A DNA stretch of 64,000 nucleotides from Candidatus Nitronauta litoralis (GCA_015698285.1 CP048685.1:372001-436000), one strand, 5' to 3'. Shown: positions 18,314 to 27,852, counted from the stretch's first letter. Numbers and translations are program-made. The notes: generated by a model from the sequence alone, not told the origin.

Positions 18314-19221
18314 TGAGTCTCGCTATCGCCGAACGTAAACTGACGCACCCGGGCCGCAAACGCTGGCTCCAGGAAGGTCCCAAAAAACGTAAGGGCAAAA
18401 CCCAAAAGAAAGAAAAACCGGCTATACGTTCTTTCGATCTGGATTTTGCTGCACTCTTTAAAACAGCAGCCGAAACCTTCGCTCGCGGTGTTCTGGTATT
18501 GGCATTTTGTTACGGCGCCTTTCACGGCTACCTGTTTCTGACTTCTTCAAGCCGGTTTGCTGTCTCGCAGATATCCATTGAAGGACTGGACCGATTGAAC
18601 AAGCAATCGTTGCTGGAATCAATGCCTCTGATTGAAGGAAAAAACTTGTTCCTGCTGGACCTGGAAAGCATAACGGAGCGATTAACGGGTCACCCTTGGG
18701 TGAGCGCAGCGTCAGTGCAACGCAAATGGCCAAACGCTGTAACGATTCAAATTGCAGAACGCAAACCCTATGCGCGGATACAACTCGACGATATTTACGT
18801 TATGGACAATTTCGGAATTCTGGTCACCCGTTCCCAGGATGAATTCCTGCACCTTCCCTTGATCACAGGAACTTTAAATGAAGCCCCTGATTTGGGACAG
18901 CGGGTGGTATCGAACGAAATTCTTAAAGGCTTAAGGGCCATGCATTACCTGAACAGGTTGCCATTTTTTAAAAAGGACCCAGTCACCTCGGTACAAATTA
19001 CCGGGCCCAGTCTGCTGACCTTTTCGACACGAGAACAAGGTTTAAAGATCCGGATGGCGGCCAATGATGTACAGGCCGGTTTTCAAAATTTTAAAATCAT
19101 CCTCGACGCATTGAACCCGACACGGGACGGCGTCGACATTATCGATTTATCGTTTCGCAACAAAGTGGTGATCCAACCGAAACCCGGCAACAAGGGTTCC
19201 GGCCATCGCCGCAAAGCTTGA
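18313..19221 (+). CDS. ftsQ: Divisome protein FtsQ
   Basis: Bitopic divisome scaffold that recruits FtsL/FtsB. The 302-residue protein has a long Lys/Arg-rich cytoplasmic tail (about residues 1-45), one membrane helix (about 58-76), a POTRA domain (FAVSQISIEGLDRLNKQSLL to RKWPNAVTIQIAERKPYA), then the beta domain. The C-terminal segment VDIIDLSFRNKVVIQP is the FtsQ family ending. One-base overlap with ddl and a position directly before ftsA support the call. The basic tail is longer than in E. coli. Confidence 0.93.
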   Translation: MSLAIAERKLTHPGRKRWLQEGPKKRKGKTQKKEKPAIRSFDLDFAALFKTAAETFARGVLVLAFCYGAFHGYLFLTSSSRFAVSQISIEGLDRLNKQSLLESMPLIEGKNLFLLDLESITERLTGHPWVSAASVQRKWPNAVTIQIAERKPYARIQLDDIYVMDNFGILVTRSQDEFLHLPLITGTLNEAPDLGQRVVSNEILKGLRAMHYLNRLPFFKKDPVTSVQITGPSLLTFSTREQGLKIRMAANDVQAGFQNFKIILDALNPTRDGVDIIDLSFRNKVVIQPKPGNKGSGHRRKA

Positions 19222-19242
19222 ACCAAAGGAGGGGTCGCACCC

Positions 19243-20475
19243 ATGTCTAAACATCACAAACTGGTGGTAGGTCTTGATATCGGCACCACCAAAATCTGCT
19301 GTATCATTGCCGAAGTCAGCTCGCATGGTGATATAGAAATCATCGGCCTCGGCCAGGCGCCTTCGCGGGGTTTGCGCAAAGGGGTCGTGGTCAACATTGA
19401 AAGTACGGTCGAATCCATCAAACATGCGGTTGAAGAGGCCGAATTGATGGCTGGCACCGAAGTGGAATCCGTGTTCGTCGGTATCGCCGGAGGGCACATC
19501 AGAAGTCTAAACAGTCATGGCATCATCGCGGTAAAAAATCGCGAGATCAACGCGCAGGATATGGAGCGCGTGATAGAAGCCGCCAAGGCCATTGCTATTC
19601 CGCTCGATCGTGAAGTGATTCACGTCCTGCCTCAGGAATACATTGTCGACAATCAGGACGGTATTAAAACTCCCCTGGGCATGGCCGGTGTGCGTCTGGA
19701 AGCCAAGGTTCATATTGTCACCGCGGCGGTCACCTCGGCGCAGAATATAGTGAAATGTGTCAATCGTGCTGGGTTAGGCGTCACCGATATCGTGCTGGAG
19801 CAATTAGCTTCCAGCGAATCGGTCCTTTCAGCGGATGAGAAAGAACTGGGAGTGGCCATCATCGATATAGGTGGCGGTACCTCGGATCTCGCAATTTTTT
19901 ATCAAGGGTCTATCAAGCACACTTCGGTATTGGCCATCGCGGGAGCTCAAATGACGAATGACATCGCCATCGGTCTCAGAACGCCCAATACGGAAGCAGA
20001 AAAAATCAAACATGTACACGGGTGCGCCTATTCTGCCCTGGTCGATGAAGACGATCACATAGAAGTTCCAGGTGTAGGTGGACGTAACGACATGGCCATT
20101 TCAAGACATATCCTGAGCCAGATCATCGAAGCACGGACTCTGGAGATGTTCGAGATGCTCAATCATGAAATTGAAACTTCCGGTTTTCGCGATTTGATTT
20201 CATCAGGGATTGTGCTGACAGGTGGTACTTCAAGCCTGCGCGGTATGGCAGCGCTGGCAGAAGAAATTTTTCAAATGCCGGTTCGGGTCGGCACACCAAC
20301 GGGCTTCGCCGGGCTGGTCGATGTGGTAAACAGTCCGGTTTACGCTACCAGCACAGGCCTGATCCACTATGGGGTACGCAGTCATAGGCAAGGCAACGTT
20401 CAGGAATTACAGGGTCGCAATTTATTCGATAAAATCTTCAGCCGTATGAAAGGCTGGGCGGAAGAATTTTTTTAG
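19243..20475 (+). CDS. ftsA: Cell division protein FtsA
   Basis: Actin-like ATPase that tethers FtsZ to the membrane. The 410-residue protein begins with [17 protein letters not shown] (phosphate 1 loop) and has the FtsA-specific 1C domain, [16 protein letters not shown] (phosphate 2) and [14 protein letters not shown] (adenosine motif). It ends in an amphipathic helix ([18 protein letters not shown]) that acts as the membrane anchor in the family. AAAGGAGG precedes the ATG. It lies 17 bases before ftsZ. Confidence 0.98.
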   Translation: MSKHHKLVVGLDIGTTKICCIIAEVSSHGDIEIIGLGQAPSRGLRKGVVVNIESTVESIKHAVEEAELMAGTEVESVFVGIAGGHIRSLNSHGIIAVKNREINAQDMERVIEAAKAIAIPLDREVIHVLPQEYIVDNQDGIKTPLGMAGVRLEAKVHIVTAAVTSAQNIVKCVNRAGLGVTDIVLEQLASSESVLSADEKELGVAIIDIGGGTSDLAIFYQGSIKHTSVLAIAGAQMTNDIAIGLRTPNTEAEKIKHVHGCAYSALVDEDDHIEVPGVGGRNDMAISRHILSQIIEARTLEMFEMLNHEIETSGFRDLISSGIVLTGGTSSLRGMAALAEEIFQMPVRVGTPTGFAGLVDVVNSPVYATSTGLIHYGVRSHRQGNVQELQGRNLFDKIFSRMKGWAEEFF

Positions 20476-20492
20476 CCAAAAAGGAGGACAAC

Positions 20493-21698
20493 ATGGGTCT
20501 GATTGAATTTGATCAAGAAAGTGAATACTCGGCCTGCATCAAGGTCGTGGGAATTGGCGGTGGAGGTACCAATGCCGTCAACTCAATGGTCCGGTCGCAC
20601 ATTCAGGGCGTGGAGTTCATCGTCGCCAATACAGATGTGCAATCGCTGGAAGCATCGCCGTGCACGCACAAATTACAACTGGGTTCAGATTCCACAAAAG
20701 GTTTAGGTGCGGGGTCGAATCCGGAAGTCGGTCGCTTCGCGGCAGAAGAAAGCAAGAACCAGATACGCGGCATGCTGGAAGGTGCTGACATGGTGTTCAT
20801 CACCGCCGGTATGGGTGGCGGTACAGGGACCGGTGGCACGCCGATTGTCGCGGAAATTGCCCGGGAAGTGGGAGCTCTCACTGTTGGGGTCGTCACGCGT
20901 CCTTTTGAATTTGAAGGCAACCGGCGACAAAAGCAGGCCAATGAGGGTTTGGAGGAATTGAAAAAAGCGGTGGACACTTTGATCGTGATCCCCAATCAAA
21001 AACTCTTAAGCTTCATCGGCAAGCAAACGTCCCTCATGCATGCCTTCAAGGAAGTGGACGATGTACTGCGTCAGGCGGTTTGCAGCATCTCCGACCTGAT
21101 CGTCATTCCGGGACTCATCAATCTTGACTTTGCCGACGTGAAAACCATCATGTCCGGTATGGGTAAGGCGTTGATGGGATCAGGTATTTCTTCGGGTGAG
21201 AACCGTGCGGTCGATGCGGCTCAGAATGCAATCTCGAGTCCGTTACTCGACGATGCAGCGGTCGATGGTGCACAAGGTGTGTTGATTAACATTACCGGCG
21301 GCGAAGACCTCACGCTTCATGATGTAAACGAAGCGGCCACGCTGGTACAAAAAGCAGCACATCCAGATGCTCACATTATTTTCGGTTCGGTGATCGACAA
21401 ATCCCTGCAGGACGAAATGCGGGTCACTGTTATCGCTACCGGGTTTCAGGAAACTTCTTCACAAGGTCTTGAGCTCGTAGCAGGACCCGCAGAGGAATCT
21501 CCCATGCCGCTCCGAAAAGTGGTCGGAGGAGAACCGGAACCGGTTGATGCGGTTGCGGAAGAAGGAGAGACGCTCTCTACCTTCAAACGCAACAACCTCA
21601 AAAAGCTGGCCAACAGCATTAAGAAAGAAGCTGCGGGAAGTCTGGCCAATGCGGCGAATTTTGACATCCCTACATTTCTAAGAAAACATGCTGACTGA
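20493..21698 (+). CDS. ftsZ: Cell division GTPase FtsZ
   Basis: Tubulin-like GTPase that forms the Z-ring. The 401-residue protein has [16 protein letters not shown], the tubulin signature [12 protein letters not shown], the T7-loop [17 protein letters not shown], and a C-terminal conserved peptide [11 protein letters not shown] that binds FtsA. AAGGAGG precedes the ATG. Last gene of the dcw cluster, followed by a strong terminator. Confidence 0.98.
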   Translation: MGLIEFDQESEYSACIKVVGIGGGGTNAVNSMVRSHIQGVEFIVANTDVQSLEASPCTHKLQLGSDSTKGLGAGSNPEVGRFAAEESKNQIRGMLEGADMVFITAGMGGGTGTGGTPIVAEIAREVGALTVGVVTRPFEFEGNRRQKQANEGLEELKKAVDTLIVIPNQKLLSFIGKQTSLMHAFKEVDDVLRQAVCSISDLIVIPGLINLDFADVKTIMSGMGKALMGSGISSGENRAVDAAQNAISSPLLDDAAVDGAQGVLINITGGEDLTLHDVNEAATLVQKAAHPDAHIIFGSVIDKSLQDEMRVTVIATGFQETSSQGLELVAGPAEESPMPLRKVVGGEPEPVDAVAEEGETLSTFKRNNLKKLANSIKKEAAGSLANAANFDIPTFLRKHAD

Positions 21699-21740
21699 AC
21701 AAGATTTGTTTTTTTAAGAAGTAACAAGTAAAAACTATAA

Positions 21741-21786
21741 AAAGCCGCCCAACCGAGGACTCCCCGGATTGGGCGGTTTCTTTTTC
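21741..21786 (+). terminator. Rho-independent terminator of the dcw cluster
   Basis: A GC-rich stem (AAGCCGCCCAA pairing with TTGGGCGGTTT) is followed by a T-run. It may act on both strands, because the opposing DUF547 gene ends at 21794. Confidence 0.85.
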
Positions 21787-21793
21787 TATACGA

Positions 21794-22549
21794 TCACAGT
21801 TTATTCAGGTTCCAGTTGTAATCGAGGTAATCAAAGCTGACGTTCTTCAGGGCAACCCGAGTTGAGTTAGGCGCATAAGGATAAAGGAAATTGCTGACGC
21901 CTCCCTTAACTTCAAAATCCTCTTCAAACCATTTAAAAATTTTCGAGATATAAACATCCTTGCCACTCACTTTCAATCCTTTACTTGAATTGGCAAGGAA
22001 CTGACGCATTTGATCATTCAGTTGCCCATCGAGTTGATCTTCTTTATAAGCCTCCGGACGCAGATCAGGACAACTGACCGAAGCACACACAATCGCAACA
22101 TGAATGCGCGGTTCGCCCATGGGCCGCAATATCTCATGCTCAATTTCATTCAGGGTGACATCCTTGCCACCTACCTGACCAACCTTCTTCTTCCAGACAG
22201 ATGAAAAAATTCCCCCAGCATCCTTGATGCTTTCGACTGGATAGTGATCCAACACCATCTTTACCGCCATAACGTTGTAGGTATTTATCCAGAACGCCAG
22301 TTTTTCTCTACGGGTTTTCAAGGCCTTGGGAGAAAAAACTTTCAAACCAGCAATTAGCTTTATATAGCCCGGGTCCTTCTTAATCTCTACATAATCGACT
22401 CCATTTAGTTTCACCCCATCAATTGAGGTCGATTTAACGTGTTTTTTCAGCAACGCGTCCCAACCAGAGAAATCAAAAGCCAAAGCATGGTTCGCCAATA
22501 AAATAGTGAACAAAAAGGACAACCCGACAATTTTTGTTTTGGATTTCAT
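21794..22549 (-). CDS. DUF547-family exported protein
   Basis: A 251-residue protein with a clear signal peptide (hydrophobic residues 7-24, ending ANHALAFDF). The body matches the DUF547 pattern: KLAFWINTYNVMAVKMVLDHYP, KKVGQVGGKDVTLNEIEHEILR, PRIHVAIVCASVSCPDLRPEAY and KIFKWFEEDFE. The conserved Asn/His/Cys residues suggest a hydrolase-like or transglutaminase-like fold, but the function is not established. Predicted periplasmic. Convergent with ftsZ and divergent from the MscS gene, so not part of an operon. Confidence 0.85.
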   Translation of the reverse strand: MKSKTKIVGLSFLFTILLANHALAFDFSGWDALLKKHVKSTSIDGVKLNGVDYVEIKKDPGYIKLIAGLKVFSPKALKTRREKLAFWINTYNVMAVKMVLDHYPVESIKDAGGIFSSVWKKKVGQVGGKDVTLNEIEHEILRPMGEPRIHVAIVCASVSCPDLRPEAYKEDQLDGQLNDQMRQFLANSSKGLKVSGKDVYISKIFKWFEEDFEVKGGVSNFLYPYAPNSTRVALKNVSFDYLDYNWNLNKL

Positions 22550-22688
22550 ATCAAGTTCCTCAATTAAACCATTAAGAAATAACTCTCACAGGCTAGGTCT
22601 TCCCTACCTTCACATCCTTACAAAAAAGAGGCCTGGTTTCAAATTAAGAAATCTTAACTTATAAATTCGACTTTCTAATTTATACTCT

Positions 22689-22706
22689 GGACAGATTTAT
22701 CTGTCC
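22689..22706. promoter_or_regulatory. Perfect palindrome (candidate operator) between DUF547 and mscS genes
   Basis: GGACAGAT and ATCTGTCC face each other across a TT spacer, just downstream of TATACT (22681-22686). It is the only ordered element I see in the 305-base divergent region 22550-22854. The regulator is unknown. Confidence 0.4.
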
Positions 22707-22854
22707 TGATTTTAAAATACCGGCAAACCTCTTTTTCCAGTTGTGATTATTTGAGTTTTGTACTGCTCAGGTGGCCATTCAAATAGAGCTTCAATCAAGT
22801 TTTTACTATTCCCAGTCCCAGCGTTCCAACCCCAATTAAACCGGAGATCCCAAA

Positions 22855-23682
22855 ATGGCTAATTCCTTGGACATCAGTTCATGGCAAAACACGGCTATTC
22901 TTTATTTTATGAATTTCCTGCCCTCATTTATACTTGCCATCCTCACCTGTTTTATTGGGATGAAAATTATTAAATGGGCAATGCAATTATTGGAAGCATC
23001 CTGCAAGAAAAAAGAAATGGAACCCTCTCTGCAAGGATTCATCCTCAGCGTGAGCACCCTTTTACTGAAGTTGTTTCTACTTATTTCAGTTGCCGGGACT
23101 CTGGGTATTGAGACCACCTCTTTTGTTGCCATCATTGGTGCCGCGGGGCTCGCAATCGGCCTGGCTTTTCAAAATACTCTGGGGAATTTTGCTGCGAGTT
23201 TTTTAATTCTTACATTCAAACCCTTCAAGACAGGCGACCTGGTTGAACTGGGTGGTCACCTCGGGGTTGTCGACGAAATCCAGATGTTCTGTACGGTGCT
23301 CACCACACCAAATGGGAAAACCATTATTCTTCCCAATGGCCCCATCGCCAATGGAACAATTGTCAACTTATCGCGCCTGGCAATCAAAAGGGTCGATTTA
23401 ACTTTCGGCATCGGGTACAGTGATAATATTGAGGAAGCAAAAAATTCACTACAGCGTGTTATCGATGGGGATTCAAGAATTCTCAAAGACCCAGGATCAA
23501 CTGTAGCGGTATCCAGCCTGGGAGACAGCTCTGTAAATTTCGTGTTTCGCGTCTGGGTAAAAACAGACGACTACTGGGATGTTTATTTCGCCATGCAGGA
23601 ACAGGTTAAACTTGAACTGGACCGGAACAAGATTTCCATTCCCTTCCCACAACGCGATGTTCACGTTTTCCAGATGTCGTGA
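22855..23682 (+). CDS. mscS: Small-conductance mechanosensitive channel, MscS family
   Basis: Tension-gated inner-membrane channel that releases solutes on hypo-osmotic shock. The 275-residue product has three membrane helices: about residues 15-38, 60-80 and the pore helix IGAAGLAIGLAFQNTLGNFA with its Gly/Ala packing pattern. The MscS beta domain follows (FKTGDLVELGGHLGVVDEIQ, TPNGKTIILPNG) with the C-terminal alpha/beta domain. Length matches E. coli MscS (286). It stands alone, followed by a HAD gene 73 bases downstream. Confidence 0.93.
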   Translation: MANSLDISSWQNTAILYFMNFLPSFILAILTCFIGMKIIKWAMQLLEASCKKKEMEPSLQGFILSVSTLLLKLFLLISVAGTLGIETTSFVAIIGAAGLAIGLAFQNTLGNFAASFLILTFKPFKTGDLVELGGHLGVVDEIQMFCTVLTTPNGKTIILPNGPIANGTIVNLSRLAIKRVDLTFGIGYSDNIEEAKNSLQRVIDGDSRILKDPGSTVAVSSLGDSSVNFVFRVWVKTDDYWDVYFAMQEQVKLELDRNKISIPFPQRDVHVFQMS

Positions 23683-23755
23683 TTTTTGAATAATTAAATC
23701 TACAGGAGATCGGGGGTTTTTGCCCCCTCCTCCCGATTAAAGGTTATTTAGCGAT

Positions 23756-24601
23756 ATGACAATCGACGCAAAAAATTGTTTGTTTATTTCCGATCTTGAT
23801 GGAACCCTGCTGGAGCCGGGGAGTATATTCCCCGAAAATTCTGTAAAAAGACTCAACGCACTCATCGAACGCGGGCTCAACTTCACGATTGCCACAGCTC
23901 GAACATACGATTCTGCCCACCCTCTTTTAAAAAATGTTCTCCTGAATCATCCAGCAGTGTTGTTCAACGGTGTCTTTCTGACCGATTTTCATACCGGTCA
24001 TAACCTGATAGAAACGGACTTCATCAGTCACGAGGTCGTACACGAAACCATGGAACTACTACGGCCACAAAACATGGATCCGTTTGTCTATATATACGGT
24101 GATGAATCGCGGGTAATGCATGGTAAAGCGAGTAATCAGGGAGCGCAAAATTATCTGGACACATTGGAAACAGATCGTCGCCTGTGTCAGGTTGAGCACT
24201 ATGAGTTTTTAAATGGTGAACGCATCGCCGGGTTCCTGGTCATAGACAAAAAAGACAAGCTTGATCCTATACACGACCACCTCAGTTCCACCTATCCGGA
24301 AGACTTAAACCTTTATTTTGCTGAGGACATATGTCACCCGGGGTATTATTGGCTTCAAGCTTTCCATGCACAAACCAACAAAGGCAGTATGGTCAAACGT
24401 CTTGCCGAAAAACAAGGGTTTCCGCTGGAACAAGTGGTGGTGTTTGGTGACTACCTGAACGACCTTGAAATGTTTAAAATTGCCGGAAAAGCATTGGCCG
24501 TTGAAAACGGATTGGCTGAAGTCAAACAAGTGGCCGATGAAATCATTCCATCCAACGCTGAACAAGGAGTCCTTCAATACCTGGAATCTCTGGAGCTTTG
24601 A
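23756..24601 (+). CDS. HAD-superfamily hydrolase, Cof-like subfamily
   Basis: A 281-residue cytosolic phosphatase-like protein. It has HAD motif I SDLDGTLLEPG (nucleophile and acid Asp), a motif II-like TIATAR, a large C2-type cap in the middle, and motif IV VVVFGDYLNDLEMFKIAG, where the two Asp residues bind Mg2+. The GDxxND form and C2 cap place it in the Cof/YidA group, which acts on small sugar phosphates or nucleotides. The substrate cannot be read from sequence. ATG at 23756 gives the canonical N-terminus. Confidence 0.88.
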   Translation: MTIDAKNCLFISDLDGTLLEPGSIFPENSVKRLNALIERGLNFTIATARTYDSAHPLLKNVLLNHPAVLFNGVFLTDFHTGHNLIETDFISHEVVHETMELLRPQNMDPFVYIYGDESRVMHGKASNQGAQNYLDTLETDRRLCQVEHYEFLNGERIAGFLVIDKKDKLDPIHDHLSSTYPEDLNLYFAEDICHPGYYWLQAFHAQTNKGSMVKRLAEKQGFPLEQVVVFGDYLNDLEMFKIAGKALAVENGLAEVKQVADEIIPSNAEQGVLQYLESLEL

Positions 24602-24716
24602 CGACTGCCTTGCCGTTTCAGGAGACAACGAATAAAATAGGTAAATCCTGAAAGCGTTTTTGCGCATCGTAATATATGTGGCACCCACCAAAGACAATTT
24701 AATAAGGTAATACCTC

Positions 24717-25388
24717 ATGGCTGAAGACAAGAAAGATAAAGAGCAATTTCCTGAAGAATCCAAAGATACTGTTTATCAACGTGACAAGACTGCTAAAGAG
24801 CCACGTGTACAAGCAGCGGAGGAGGAGGCCAAAAAACCCGCTCCCAAACCAAAAATAAAACCGCGTAAGGTTTTTGTTCCTAAAAAAGTAAAAGCAAAAA
24901 CTCAAAAGCCGATAGAACATCGGACACGCCACATTCTGGTAACAAGTGAAGAAGCTGCCGAAATGCTGCGAAATATTGTGGAAGAATTCCAGGAAGACCT
25001 TGCAAAGGAACCCTCCGAAGATCCGGACAAGGTGTTTGAAGACTACGACAAGACTGAAAAGTTTTTCAAACGACTCGCAAAAAAATACAGTTTATGTATG
25101 AGCAAACTTGTGGGGGGAGACCTCGACTGGATTTACAAGGAAATGCCCGTTCCGGAAACCCTCACCCCGGAATTGATTGAAGAGATTCTAAAAACGGAAA
25201 AGATGTCTGTTCCCAAACCTTTCAAGACGAAACTGGGATATCACCTGCTATTAGTCTGCGAGACCAAAATCAGTACGCGGGAGGTAGAAAAGGAAAAAGA
25301 TGAAATGGATCCAAGATTGACTCAGATGCTGGAACGAGACCGGTCCGAAACACGCGAACCCGGAAGCGATATGCAAATACCCAGTTAA
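24717..25388 (+). CDS. Parvulin-like (PpiC-type) peptidyl-prolyl isomerase domain protein
   Basis: A 223-residue protein. Residues 1-65 are highly charged and Pro/Lys/Glu-rich (KKPAPKPKIKPRKVFVPKK), so probably disordered. From about residue 66 there is a rotamase/parvulin-like pattern: RTRHILVTSEEAAEML, FKRLAKKYSLCMSKLVGGDLDWI, and FKTKLGYHLLLVCETK. No signal peptide is visible, unlike most PpiC proteins, so a cytoplasmic location is likely. A Cys replaces the usual Ser-type residue after the KKYS segment. AAGG lies upstream of the ATG. Confidence 0.75.
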   Translation: MAEDKKDKEQFPEESKDTVYQRDKTAKEPRVQAAEEEAKKPAPKPKIKPRKVFVPKKVKAKTQKPIEHRTRHILVTSEEAAEMLRNIVEEFQEDLAKEPSEDPDKVFEDYDKTEKFFKRLAKKYSLCMSKLVGGDLDWIYKEMPVPETLTPELIEEILKTEKMSVPKPFKTKLGYHLLLVCETKISTREVEKEKDEMDPRLTQMLERDRSETREPGSDMQIPS

Positions 25389-25447
25389 TATAAATGGGAA
25401 AGATAAACCCTCATATTGCAAACGTAGAAACAAAAGTAAAACCGCAA

Positions 25448-25537
25448 TTACGTCTTGAAAATGAACAGGATCACGCCCAGGACCACACTGAATGCAACGA
25501 TCCCACCCATGACGACCAGCATTTTATCGCTGTCCAT
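25448..25537 (-). CDS. 29-residue single-pass membrane microprotein
   Basis: On the minus strand an ATG at 25537 opens a 29-codon frame. A short acidic head (MDSDKM) is followed by an uninterrupted hydrophobic helix (LVVMGGIVAFSVVLGVILFIF) and a Lys-Thr tail before TAA. A very strong Shine-Dalgarno-like AAGGGGGGTG lies 3 bases before the ATG. It ends 59 bases from the parvulin-like gene on the other strand. Function unknown. The ribosome site plus perfect membrane helix make chance unlikely. Confidence 0.6.
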   Translation of the reverse strand: MDSDKMLVVMGGIVAFSVVLGVILFIFKT

Positions 25538-25615
25538 GACACCCCCCTTAACCAAAGAACCGAAAAATCTATTTTTACCTCAACCAAACCAGCTTGGCAA
25601 GAACCCAGAAATAAA

Positions 25616-25652
25616 AAAAGCGTCAACCGGACTTAAGCCGGCTGACGCTTTT
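25616..25652. terminator. Bidirectional rho-independent terminator
   Basis: AAAAGCGTCAACCGG pairs with CCGGCTGACGCTTTT around a 7-base loop, flanked by A-run and T-run. It serves the spondin-domain gene (stop at 25676) on the minus strand and may end readthrough on the plus strand. Confidence 0.8.
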
Positions 25653-25675
25653 AAATTTGAATTCAAAATACTGAA

Positions 25676-26407
25676 TCAATAATAGATCGTAACCTTTGCG
25701 ATAGGGTTCAGCCAACGGTGAACACGGCTGTCAAGGTCGCTTACTCCACCCGTAAGGTCAAGATCACCTAAATTTCCCCTGTGAACATGGATCAATGGAC
25801 TTTCCGGCGAACCCTGCGCTCCGGTTCCACACACACCACCGTTCAACCCAGGGTTCCCCGGCACATTGGGGTCATCCAGAGGGTCGCCTACAAAGGGAGG
25901 TTGCCCGGGACAACTCCTGAGTTCATTGTTTGGTTCAGTTCCTGCATCATAGCCGTCCATCCCCAATGTAATTTGTCCGGTACTGTTCAAGGGAACCTGG
26001 TAGGAGTTCAAGCCGACAAAACCATCGTTGGTGGGTACCAGCATTCCAGCAATGGAAATATAATCAAGGCCGGGGCCCACGACCAATCCTACGAATATAC
26101 TTTCTCCCGGAGCCAACGCTCCTACTGCATTTTCTGCCGTGACAGCGAAAGCACCGGCTGCAGTGAGGTCCGTAATCAGCGGGGCGGTGTTTCCAAATTC
26201 CGCCATGGCTTCAATAGCAGGTGTGGCCGCGGTTCCCGGCTCGAACATTGCGTTTGGGAAAGCATGAGACGCTACGGCCAATGGGGCGAAATAAATCGCG
26301 TTACTCGTATTGGTAACTTTCAATAAAACATTTTTGAACGATTGAGCCTGTGCTGAACCAGCAAATAATGAAAAAATAAGCGAGAAGACAATCGCGGCCA
26401 ATTTCAT
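25676..26407 (-). CDS. Spondin-domain exported protein
   Basis: A 243-residue product from the ATG at 26407, which is preceded by GGGAGG; an ATG 15 bases upstream is less well placed. It has a typical signal peptide (MKLAAIVFSLIFSLFAGSAQA). The rest follows the bacterial spondin_N pattern: VLLKVTNTSNAIYFAPLAVASH, a glycine-rich middle, then a Pro/Asn/Gly-rich loop with two Cys and a C-terminal HVHRGNLGDLDL with LDSRVHRWLNPIAKVTI. Probably secreted or periplasmic. The bacterial role is unknown. Monocistronic, with a terminator right after the stop. Confidence 0.78.
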   Translation of the reverse strand: MKLAAIVFSLIFSLFAGSAQAQSFKNVLLKVTNTSNAIYFAPLAVASHAFPNAMFEPGTAATPAIEAMAEFGNTAPLITDLTAAGAFAVTAENAVGALAPGESIFVGLVVGPGLDYISIAGMLVPTNDGFVGLNSYQVPLNSTGQITLGMDGYDAGTEPNNELRSCPGQPPFVGDPLDDPNVPGNPGLNGGVCGTGAQGSPESPLIHVHRGNLGDLDLTGGVSDLDSRVHRWLNPIAKVTIYY

Positions 26408-26742
26408 GAGAATCCCTCCCAAGGTGGTGAATGGTTTTTCAGGCTATTATTTTACTAGATCCTGGAAGTGGTGTCGGAACTGCCAACGCTTCCTTACATT
26501 CATAGGCAAAACCTGTTTTTCTTCTTAAGGCGGTCGTTTCGAATTTGATAAAGGGTTTGGGTTACTTATTTTTCTTCTTTTCCACAGTTCCGATTATCGG
26601 GATAGTGAAAATCATCTCATGATCTATTATCAGGGTTTGGTATTAACTGGATTTCAACAACATAGTGGGTGTCTTTTATTTTGGGAGAAGACCCCATAAT
26701 AGTGGTGTCTGACCTTACCCGAAAAAACCGTTAAAAATTATT
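26408..26742. other. Intergenic region without recognisable gene
   Basis: 335 AT-rich bases upstream of the spondin-domain gene and downstream of the HNH gene. No frame with a ribosome site or family resemblance was found. Confidence 0.5.
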
Positions 26743-27060
26743 TTACAGCTTCAGGTCTGGTTTGATCGTACCTGACAAAATCATTTCAACCGGGGTGGCG
26801 TGTTTCTTCTTGGTGTTGCACTCCTTGCAGGCGGGAACGATGTTGCCTTTGGTAGATTTGCCACCACGAGACAACGGCACCACGTGATCCATGGTGATCA
26901 AATCCGCTTCGAACGTGCCATGACAATAATGGCAAACACCATCGTTGACGAGGTTCTGCCACCACGTGGTTTTTCGCATCTCGCGCGCACGTTCCTTTTC
27001 CCTTTTAATCGTTTCCGGAGCTGGACCGCCTGGCCCCTTCCCTGCTTGTCTACGCGCCAT
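26743..27060 (-). CDS. HNH endonuclease-domain protein
   Basis: A 105-residue protein from the ATG at 27060; an ATG 12 bases upstream is equally possible. It has a basic N-terminus, then a zinc-bound HNH fold: CHYCHG (first CxxC), ITMDHVVPLSRGGKSTKGNIVPAC with the catalytic DH and central N, and CKECNTKKK (second CxxC). The family nicks or cuts DNA, but small stand-alone members often have no known role. It overlaps the end of the DUF1566 gene, so it is the last gene of the queF-ykgJ-DUF1566-HNH operon. Confidence 0.87.
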   Translation of the reverse strand: MARRQAGKGPGGPAPETIKREKERAREMRKTTWWQNLVNDGVCHYCHGTFEADLITMDHVVPLSRGGKSTKGNIVPACKECNTKKKHATPVEMILSGTIKPDLKL

Positions 27061-27514
27061 GGACTGTTCCATCCAAATTTTTCAATAAAACAGATGGGTT
27101 CAGGTTTTCGCGCACCGCTCGAACTGTCGCCGAAGGACTTCCCTTCGGGAACCAGCGCAGGGAAGCCTGATCGAAACTGAAACTGAGTGCGCCCGATAAC
27201 CATTCGCGCCAGGTCCAGAAACAACTGCCATAGCCGAATTCAAAAATGGGATCGATGTGCAATTCAAAGGTGCGCCCGCGCGATTCAAACGTCCGCCCCA
27301 AAAGATAAAGACTCTGCATCTCCAACCGGTTGGGTAGCCGCCAATCTTTATAGCCTCCCAATCCCTTGCTATTGAGACGGGAAATATAATTCACCGCATC
27401 GTACCAGGTCATATAGTTTCCCAATTCCCCATAAGCATAGCTTTCCTGCCACATCAGCCCTGTGTCAGCATCGCGAATGGTGCCATTGCCGTGATCTTCG
27501 AAACGTTCTTTCAT
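27050..27514 (-). CDS. DUF1566 (Lcl C-terminal-like) domain protein
   Basis: A 154-residue protein with the DUF1566 pattern: RFEDHGNGTIRDADTGLMWQ, WYDAVNYISRLNSKGLGGYKDWRLPNRLEMQSL, an aromatic block FWTWREW, and a final VRAVREN. This C-type-lectin-like fold is common in bacterial surface proteins, but there is no signal peptide here. Its start overlaps the ykgJ-like stop by one base and its end overlaps the HNH gene, so the genes are translationally coupled. Function unknown. Confidence 0.83.
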   Translation of the reverse strand: MKERFEDHGNGTIRDADTGLMWQESYAYGELGNYMTWYDAVNYISRLNSKGLGGYKDWRLPNRLEMQSLYLLGRTFESRGRTFELHIDPIFEFGYGSCFWTWREWLSGALSFSFDQASLRWFPKGSPSATVRAVRENLNPSVLLKNLDGTVHGA

Positions 27515-27852
27515 TATATAAAGGAATCCTTTTTAAAACGGTAACCGCATTGCGGGATATCACCGGGTTCTTCTGGATATTTCAGACAGAGGAGCGGTTT
27601 TTCTGGCGAGTCGTGAACTTTACATTGGTTATCCTCCGTCAACTGATCACAGGGAATACTGATTTCGTAAAACAGGGAGTTCTTCTCTACATCCTCCCCA
27701 ACCACTCGAATGCCGCGATACTTCATATATAAGCGCAATTCTTCCAGGCTGCCATGTTGACGCAGGGTGACATCGCGCACGGCTGTGATGTTGACCGTCT
27801 GGCAACATTCCCCACATTGATGGCATTCCCCCTCGCGTACCCACATATTCAC
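27514..27852 (-). CDS. YkgJ-family cysteine cluster protein
   Basis: A 112-residue cytosolic protein with the zinc- or iron-cluster signature of YkgJ/UPF0153: CHQCGECCQTVN near the N-terminus, CDQL, QCKVHDSPEKPLLCLKYPEEP, and a last Cys near the C-terminus. Eight Cys follow the family spacing. Members are thought to bind a metal or Fe-S cluster; the role is unproven. It starts 11 bases after queF and overlaps the next gene by one base. Confidence 0.85.
   Translation of the reverse strand: MNMWVREGECHQCGECCQTVNITAVRDVTLRQHGSLEELRLYMKYRGIRVVGEDVEKNSLFYEISIPCDQLTEDNQCKVHDSPEKPLLCLKYPEEPGDIPQCGYRFKKDSFI

Noticed and set aside
25394-25682. Two overlapping plus-strand frames of about 75-80 codons after the parvulin gene
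   Set aside because: Composition is poor, they run through a terminator stem, and the opposite-strand microprotein explains the conserved-looking part better.
26680-26720. A GGTGTCTGACC motif resembling sequences near REP-associated transposases
   Set aside because: Only one short match, no inverted copy and no transposase nearby; too weak to call.
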